A DNA stretch of 64,000 nucleotides from Chthonomonas sp. (GTDB lineage Bacteria > Armatimonadota > Fimbriimonadia > Fimbriimonadales > Fimbriimonadaceae): contig JAEURR010000006.1 of assembly GCA_016788115.1 (NCBI GenBank), positions 416,202-480,201 on the forward strand, read 5' to 3'. The translations under genes and the position numbers were made by a program. Under the pieces are notes generated by a model. That model did no database searches. It was not told where the DNA came from and saw nothing but the letters and a program-made list of their open reading frames with translations. Each line of letters opens with the position of its first letter. The first letter of the stretch is position 1. This document shows, one piece after another, positions 59,537 through 64,000 of the stretch.

Positions 59537-59609
59537 GAGCCAGTAGCTCAGTCGGTAGAGCAACGCCCTTTTAAGGCGTGGGTCCTGGGTTCGAGTCCCA
59601 GCTGGCTCA
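59537..59609 (+). tRNA. tRNA-Lys (anticodon TTT)
   Basis: Acceptor GAGCCAG with CTGGCTC, D arm GCTC/GAGC, anticodon stem ACGCC/GGCGT with loop CTTTTAA, T arm CTGGG-TTCGAGT-CCCAG, discriminator A. CCA is not encoded (CAT follows), unlike the other three tRNAs here, so it must be added by a nucleotidyltransferase. Confidence 0.96.
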
Positions 59610-59657
59610 CATTCTCATTCATTGCGCGCCCATGCGCATGCACCGCTTACAAGTCGT

Positions 59658-59663
59658 CATAAT
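59658..59663 (+). promoter_or_regulatory. Candidate -10 box of pyrR-pyrB-pyrC
   Basis: CATAAT ending 11 bases before the pyrR ATG. The whole gap from tRNA-Lys is 65 bases, too short for an antiterminator/terminator pair of the usual PyrR attenuator. Confidence 0.35.
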
Positions 59664-59674
59664 CCGATAAACCT

Positions 59675-60220
59675 ATGAGCATCGTCCTCTTGGATGCCAA
59701 CGACATGAAGCGAACCCTGGGCCGATTGGCTCATGAAATCCTTGAGGCGCACGGCGGTGCCCAAGATCTGGTCGTCGTCGGCGTCATGAAGCGCGGCTAC
59801 CCGGTCGCCAAGCGGCTCGCCTTTGTCATGACCACCGTCGAAGGGCGCACCATCCCGTGTGGCAAGCTCGACACCTCGCGCTACCGAGACGACATTCGCC
59901 CCGGCGAGACCGAAGACCTTAGCGAGATCCCATTCGAAGTCACGAACAAAGACGTGATTCTGGTGGACGAGGTCATCTTCACCGGTCGCACGATCCGCGC
60001 CGCCATGGACGCACTGCTCAAATTTGGCCGCCCCCGCACCATTCAACTTGCCGTCCTCGTAGACCGCGGCTATCGAGAATTTCCGATCCAGCCCGACTAC
60101 TGCGGGCGGGAGATCGAGTCCGACCGCGGGGACCACGTCATCGTCAAAGTCCACGAGTTTGACGGCGAAGACGCGGTGGTCCTGGAGTCGGCCACCATCG
60201 CCGAGGAGTCGCACGCATGA
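59675..60220 (+). CDS. pyrR: PyrR: pyrimidine operon regulator/uracil phosphoribosyltransferase
   Basis: 181 residues. PRPP loop DVILVDEVIFTGRTIRAAMD at 93-112, and the PyrR pattern VGVMKRGYPVAKRLA, DTSRYRDDI and DRGYREFPIQPDYCGREI. In Bacillus PyrR binds pyr mRNA at a conserved stem-loop and also makes UMP from uracil. Here it heads a pyrR-pyrB-pyrC operon with ATGA and GTGA overlaps, but no PyrR-binding loop or terminator is visible in the short leader. Confidence 0.94.
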   Translation: MSIVLLDANDMKRTLGRLAHEILEAHGGAQDLVVVGVMKRGYPVAKRLAFVMTTVEGRTIPCGKLDTSRYRDDIRPGETEDLSEIPFEVTNKDVILVDEVIFTGRTIRAAMDALLKFGRPRTIQLAVLVDRGYREFPIQPDYCGREIESDRGDHVIVKVHEFDGEDAVVLESATIAEESHA

Positions 60221-61197
60221 GCACCCGCCACCTACTAACGATCCGGTCCCTCGAGACCCCGATCATCGAAGAGCTCATCGAGAATGCGAAACTTTTCCGC
60301 GCAAAGGTCCTCGCGGGCGAAACGCTCACCGCAAACCCCTCGCGCGTCGTTGGGCTCGTCTTCTTTGAAGGCTCGACCCGCACCCGCGTCAGCTTCGAGC
60401 AGGCCGCGCACTACCTAGGCTATCGCACCACCAACTTCGCCAGCCAAGGCAGTTCGATGGCCAAAGGGGAGACGCTTCGGGACACAATCCTCACCCTCCG
60501 CTATGAGCGGCTGGAAGGGCTGGTGATCCGGCATCCGGCCAGTGGATCGGCCCAACTTGCGGCACAGTTCTTCGGCTCCCCTGTCCTGAACGCTGGCGAC
60601 GGCCAGCACGAGCACCCGACCCAAGCGCTCGGCGATGCCTTGACGATCCTCGATCGCAAGGGACGAATCGAAGGGCTGACGGTCGCAATTGTGGGCGATA
60701 TCTTGCATTCACGGGTCGCCCGTTCGAACGCCTGGCTCCTAAGCAAACTTGGAGCGACCGTCCGATTTGTCGCGCCGCGAACCCTGATGCCCTCGCATAT
60801 GGCGCTCATGCCCGGCCAGACGTACTACGACCTCGCCGCCGGGATCGAAGGGGCCGACGTGATCATGTGTTTGCGCCTGCAACGCGAACGGATGGACAGC
60901 GGCCTCGTCTCTATCGGTGAGTTTCGGCGTGCCTACCAGATCAACGCGCGCACCCTCAAGTACGCCAAGAAGGACTGTTTGGTCATGCACCCCGGCCCCA
61001 TCAACCGTGGCGTAGAGCTAGACGACGCGGCGGCCGACGGCGTGAGTTCGGCAATCCGAGACCAAGTGGAGAACAGCATCTTTGTCCGGATGGCGGCTTA
61101 TGACTGGGTCTTTGGCGGCCATGCGGCGGCGGGGCTGAAACCGTCTGCTAAAACCAGCGCGAAGAGGCCCAAATCGGGGAGCGGAGGAAAGAAGTGA
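60217..61197 (+). CDS. pyrB: Aspartate carbamoyltransferase catalytic subunit
   Basis: 326 residues. Carbamoyl-phosphate binding motif FFEGSTRTRVSFE (49-61, STRTR at 53-57), GDGQHEHPTQALGDALTI, VAIVGDILHSRVARSN, and HPGPINRGVELDD near the end. Catalyses the committed step of pyrimidine synthesis. Starts inside the pyrR stop (ATGA). No pyrI regulatory subunit follows. The C-terminus has a short Lys/Ser-rich tail (KTSAKRPKSGSGGKK). Confidence 0.96.
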   Translation: MSTRHLLTIRSLETPIIEELIENAKLFRAKVLAGETLTANPSRVVGLVFFEGSTRTRVSFEQAAHYLGYRTTNFASQGSSMAKGETLRDTILTLRYERLEGLVIRHPASGSAQLAAQFFGSPVLNAGDGQHEHPTQALGDALTILDRKGRIEGLTVAIVGDILHSRVARSNAWLLSKLGATVRFVAPRTLMPSHMALMPGQTYYDLAAGIEGADVIMCLRLQRERMDSGLVSIGEFRRAYQINARTLKYAKKDCLVMHPGPINRGVELDDAAADGVSSAIRDQVENSIFVRMAAYDWVFGGHAAAGLKPSAKTSAKRPKSGSGGKK

Positions 61198-62516
61198 AGA
61201 CAGTCCTGAAGAACGGCCGCATCCTTGACCCGTCTACCAAAACCGACATGATCGGCTCGGTTGTCATCGAATTCGACCAGATCACCGAGCTCGGTGCAAA
61301 GGTGAATGAGGACGGGGCCGAGGAGATATACGATTGCACAGGCCTGTGGATCACCCCTGGCCTGGTGGACCCACACGTACACCTGCGCGAACCGGGTGAA
61401 GAGCACAAAGAGACCATCGCCAGCGGTACCCAGTCGGCAGCTGCGGGCGGGTTCACCACCGTGTGCTGCATGCCCAACACCAGCCCCCCGCTGGACAAGC
61501 CGGAGCTTATCGACTTCATCCTAGACCGGGCGGCCTCGCCCGATGCGGGCGGCGTCTTCGTCGCGCCGGTCGGTGCCCTGACGATTGGGCTCAAGAATGA
61601 GCGGCTCAGTGACCTCGCCGCGCTCAAGAAGGCGGGCATCATCGCCGCCAGCGATGAAGGCGCGCCGATCCAAGATTCTGCGCTCCTCACTCGCGCGATG
61701 GTGAGTTGCGCCCAGCTCGATCTGCCCATCATGTCGCACGCCGAGGACATGAACCTGAGCCGTGGCGCGTGCATGAACGATGGCGCGATGAGCGCGATGC
61801 TAGGTTTGAAGGGGATGCCGCGCAGCGCCGAAGAGATCATGGTGATGCGCAATTGTCTGCTCTCGCTGCACACCGGTTGCCAACTGCACGTCATGCGCGT
61901 TAGCACCTGGGGCGCGGTCGAGATGATCCGGCAAGCCAAGTACTTGGGCGCACCGGTTACATGCGAGATCTGCCCGCAGTACTTCACGCTGACCGATGAC
62001 ATGGTGGGCGAATTCGATCCCCACTACAAGACGACGCCGCCCTTGAGGACACCGATCGACCTCGATATCCTACGCCAGGCGCTCGCCGATGGCACCATCG
62101 ACTGCATTGCGAGCGACCACTCGCCGCACGCCAACTACGAGGTCCAAGTCCCATTCGAAGAGGCTCCTTACGGCATGGTCGGGCTCGAATCGGTGGTCGG
62201 TCTCACACTGACCCACGTCACCCACAAGGGTCTACTCTCGCCGCTCGACACCATTGAGAAGCTCAGCACGGCCCCCGCGCGCATTCTGCGACTGGACGCG
62301 GGATGCCTGACCCCGGGCGAGACCCCCGTTGCGCAAATCACCTTGATCGACCCGGAGGTCGAATGGACTTTCGACGCAGCGAGGACGTTCAGCAAGGGCA
62401 AGAACACGCCTTTCCACGGTTGGGAGCTCAAGGGCAAGGCCGTGGCGACTTTCTGCGGCGGCGAAATCTACCGCGATGCCCGGTTCCGCGAGGATCGCTA
62501 TAAGACTTTCGACTAA
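61194..62516 (+). CDS. pyrC: Dihydroorotase
   Basis: 440 residues, GTG start in a GTGA overlap with pyrB. Class I (amidohydrolase) dihydroorotase: VDPHVHLREPGEEHKETI with metal ligands H61 and H63, AGGFTTVCCMPNTSPPLDKP, MSHAEDMNLS, HVMRVSTWGAVEMI and the catalytic Asp in IASDHSPHANYE. Third pyrimidine enzyme in the operon. The lipoprotein gene downstream starts 41 bases inside its end. Confidence 0.95.
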   Translation: MKTVLKNGRILDPSTKTDMIGSVVIEFDQITELGAKVNEDGAEEIYDCTGLWITPGLVDPHVHLREPGEEHKETIASGTQSAAAGGFTTVCCMPNTSPPLDKPELIDFILDRAASPDAGGVFVAPVGALTIGLKNERLSDLAALKKAGIIAASDEGAPIQDSALLTRAMVSCAQLDLPIMSHAEDMNLSRGACMNDGAMSAMLGLKGMPRSAEEIMVMRNCLLSLHTGCQLHVMRVSTWGAVEMIRQAKYLGAPVTCEICPQYFTLTDDMVGEFDPHYKTTPPLRTPIDLDILRQALADGTIDCIASDHSPHANYEVQVPFEEAPYGMVGLESVVGLTLTHVTHKGLLSPLDTIEKLSTAPARILRLDAGCLTPGETPVAQITLIDPEVEWTFDAARTFSKGKNTPFHGWELKGKAVATFCGGEIYRDARFREDRYKTFD

Positions 62517-63264
62517 GCTCGCTTGCGGTTTGGTGGGTCTCGTGCTCATCGGGTGCAAGATCCAGCACCCGCCCGACCCGAACGATCCGGCCAACGCCTC
62601 GCTCGTAGAGCCCGAGGCGATCCAGAACGCGCTGCGCGGAGTCTACGAAAGCCTGGATGACCGAGTCCGAACCAAGGAGCTCACGCAGTACCAGTTGCGC
62701 GATGAACTGCGCGCCCGCGCAAGGGAGTTCGCAAAGTACTTGGATCTCGGCTCGGCTGATCCCGCCGATGCGTGGCGACTCGGCGACATCTACCGAACTG
62801 CCGAGCTCTGGGACAAGGCGTCCGAAGCGTTTCGCGCCGCCGTGAAGGTAGCCGCCACACCGGACAGACGCGTGAACGACACCCTGCGGCTGGCTCAGTG
62901 CGAAGCGAAGCTCGGTCGCCCGAAGGAGGCTGTTGAGTTGGCCCGTTCAGTCTTCGATACGCCCCCTGGGGATAAGGGCGCAATCCTGCCTGCCTCGCTC
63001 CTGGAGATCGCCCCCGCTGCCATGGGGAAGGGTGCCGACGTGCCTCTGGCCGATTTGCTCGTAGACGCGGTGGAGCAGCACCTACAGACCGTCGTCGATA
63101 CCTCGACCGATCCGGGCAAAGCCTTCATGCAAGCCCGCCCTTTCCACATCCGTAACGCTTACGACCTCGCTTCGCGGCTTTACGCTCGGGCTGGGCTGGC
63201 CGAGAAGGCGAAGTGGGCTCAACGAAAGCGACGCGATACCCTCTCCGCCATCCGCGGCACCTGA
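62476..63264 (+). CDS. TPR-like lipoprotein after pyrC
   Basis: 262 residues; the only plausible start, ATG 62476, lies inside pyrC. Lipoprotein signal (LSTKLACGLVGLVLIGC, lipobox LIGC). The mature chain is helical with TPR-like pairs: ADAWRLGDIYRTAELWDKAS, LRLAQCEAKLGRPKEAVELA and DLASRLYARAGLAEKAKWA. TPR proteins scaffold other proteins. Coupling to a pyrimidine operon is probably only positional. Function unknown. Confidence 0.75.
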   Translation: MPGSARIAIRLSTKLACGLVGLVLIGCKIQHPPDPNDPANASLVEPEAIQNALRGVYESLDDRVRTKELTQYQLRDELRARAREFAKYLDLGSADPADAWRLGDIYRTAELWDKASEAFRAAVKVAATPDRRVNDTLRLAQCEAKLGRPKEAVELARSVFDTPPGDKGAILPASLLEIAPAAMGKGADVPLADLLVDAVEQHLQTVVDTSTDPGKAFMQARPFHIRNAYDLASRLYARAGLAEKAKWAQRKRRDTLSAIRGT

Positions 63265-63299
63265 GATTCTCGTTCGGTTTTGCCGAAAATTCGGGTGAC

Positions 63300-63896
63300 A
63301 TGCAACTGTACGTGGTGATGCCAGACGGCCAACGCTATGGGCCGGTGACCGCCGAGGTTCTGCGCAACTGGGCCGCGGAGCGCCGAGTGTTGCCGGATAC
63401 ATGGATCGAGAACGCCCAAACGGGCGAGCGCGTGCTCGCGCGTCAGATCCCGGGCCTGATGGCTGCCGGCGGGGAGACGCTCTTTGCAGCCGAAGCGAAC
63501 CCCTTGCGGGTCGTGGACGGTGGCCCCGCGCAGGTCGAACAGGAAACGCTCACCGCATTCTCGTACGGTGCAATGGGACTTCCGTTTTTCTGGGGCATCG
63601 CCCACCGCAACTGGAAACCACTGATGTGCGTGCCCATTGGGTTCTTGGGCAGCGTGCTGACCTTCTTCCATCCGCTCGGAGCCATCGTACAGGCCGTTTT
63701 GGTGTGGACATTTTGCATCGCCTGGGGCCGACGCGGAATGCGCTGGGCGTGGCAGAGTGGACGTTTCGCCAGCCAAGCCCAACTGGAAGCGACGCAACGC
63801 AAGTGGAACAACTGGGGCATCGTGGGGATCACGATCCAACTGTGCTTCACGCTGCTGAGCCTGTTGCCTGCGGTGAGCTGGTTCTTCAACCCCTGA
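63300..63896 (+). CDS. GYF_2 (DUF4339) domain membrane protein
   Basis: 198 residues from the ATG at 63300. GYF_2 domain at about 3-52 (LYVVMPDGQRYGPVTAEVLR, VLPDTWIENAQTGERV). The C-terminal half holds three or four membrane helices (MCVPIGFLGSVLTFFHPLGA, VQAVLVWTFCIAWG, IVGITIQLCFTLLSLLPAV) separated by a basic/aromatic loop. Unlike the GYF_2 protein at 1375-1944 it has no TM2 domain. Function unknown; the GYF_2 domain probably faces the cytoplasm. Confidence 0.75.
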   Translation: MQLYVVMPDGQRYGPVTAEVLRNWAAERRVLPDTWIENAQTGERVLARQIPGLMAAGGETLFAAEANPLRVVDGGPAQVEQETLTAFSYGAMGLPFFWGIAHRNWKPLMCVPIGFLGSVLTFFHPLGAIVQAVLVWTFCIAWGRRGMRWAWQSGRFASQAQLEATQRKWNNWGIVGITIQLCFTLLSLLPAVSWFFNP

Positions 63897-63908
63897 ACCC
63901 GCGAGGGA

Positions 63909-63914
63909 TATACT
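63909..63914 (+). promoter_or_regulatory. Candidate -10 box of tRNA-Arg
   Basis: TATACT ending 10 bases before the tRNA 5' end; TTCAAC lies 18 bases upstream (63885-63890). Confidence 0.45.
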
Positions 63915-63924
63915 GGGGCCTCGC

Positions 63925-64000
63925 GGCCTCGTAGCTCAGTGGATAGAGCGCCTCCGTCCTAAGGAGGGCGTCGGGGGTTCGATTCCCTCCGGGGCCGCCA
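63925..64000 (+). tRNA. tRNA-Arg (anticodon CCT)
   Basis: Acceptor GGCCTCG with CGGGGCC (one G-T pair), D arm GCTC/GAGC, anticodon stem CCTCC/GGAGG with loop GTCCTAA, T loop TTCGATT, encoded CCA ending at the last base of the window. Reads AGG. Confidence 0.96.

Overview
The window is 64 kb of dense, GC-rich (about 60% by eye) bacterial chromosome with essential and housekeeping genes on both strands. I see no prophage, insertion sequence or CRISPR array. Three things suggest an Armatimonadota (Fimbriimonadia-like) or related diderm lineage. It has an aminofutalosine synthase (futalosine menaquinone route), secreted proteins with PEP-CTERM tails or paired EF-hand (dockerin-like) tails, and a prepilin-type protein. 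Many genes also appear to be leaderless. The lineage is inference; no 16S or marker phylogeny is available here.

Layout. 1-11 kb: a partial prepilin, pyrE, a secreted cyclophilin, a GYF_2/TM2 protein, gltX-hisD, a nitrilase, and an AddA/AddB-like pair that appears to have lost its nuclease centres. 11-19 kb: surface lipoproteins, ribF, an orphan OmpR-type regulator coupled to an unrecognised 373-residue protein, tRNA-Val, a dihydrouridine synthase and an alpha/beta hydrolase. 19-31 kb: tRNA-Gly, an SLBB export protein, a Fic/Doc-like protein without its catalytic motif, a HAD phosphatase, deoB, mtnA, a GGDEF protein, a clostripain-like lipoprotein with Ser in place of the catalytic Cys, a MscS channel, a DUF554 protein and DAHP synthase. 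31-42 kb: a complex I operon (nuoG-H-J-K-L-M-[uroporphyrinogen-decarboxylase-like]-N) without nuoI. 42-51 kb: a subtilase, a nucleoside-type ABC transporter, a beta-hydroxyacid dehydrogenase and the 5-oxoprolinase operon pxpBAC. 51-57 kb: fabF, acpP, mqnE and three paralogous secreted proteins. 57-64 kb: a Xer-type recombinase, purM, tRNA-Lys, pyrR-pyrB-pyrC, a TPR-like lipoprotein, a second GYF_2 protein and tRNA-Arg ending exactly at the window edge.

How the genes work together. pyrE at the left and pyrRBC at the right cover pyrimidine synthesis. deoB, mtnA and the ABC importer cover nucleoside and methylthioadenosine salvage. MqnE makes a precursor of the menaquinone that the complex I membrane arm would reduce. 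The S8 protease and one of the three paralogous secreted proteins share a whole C-terminal module, which suggests a common route to the cell surface.

The most general observation is a promoter pattern. A GGTAnnnT-like element lies 6-11 bases upstream of many start codons that lack a Shine-Dalgarno sequence, and about 10-13 bases upstream of two of the tRNA genes. It looks like an extended -10 box driving leaderless messages. At mqnE such a promoter is overlapped by a perfect 26-bp palindrome, a likely operator.
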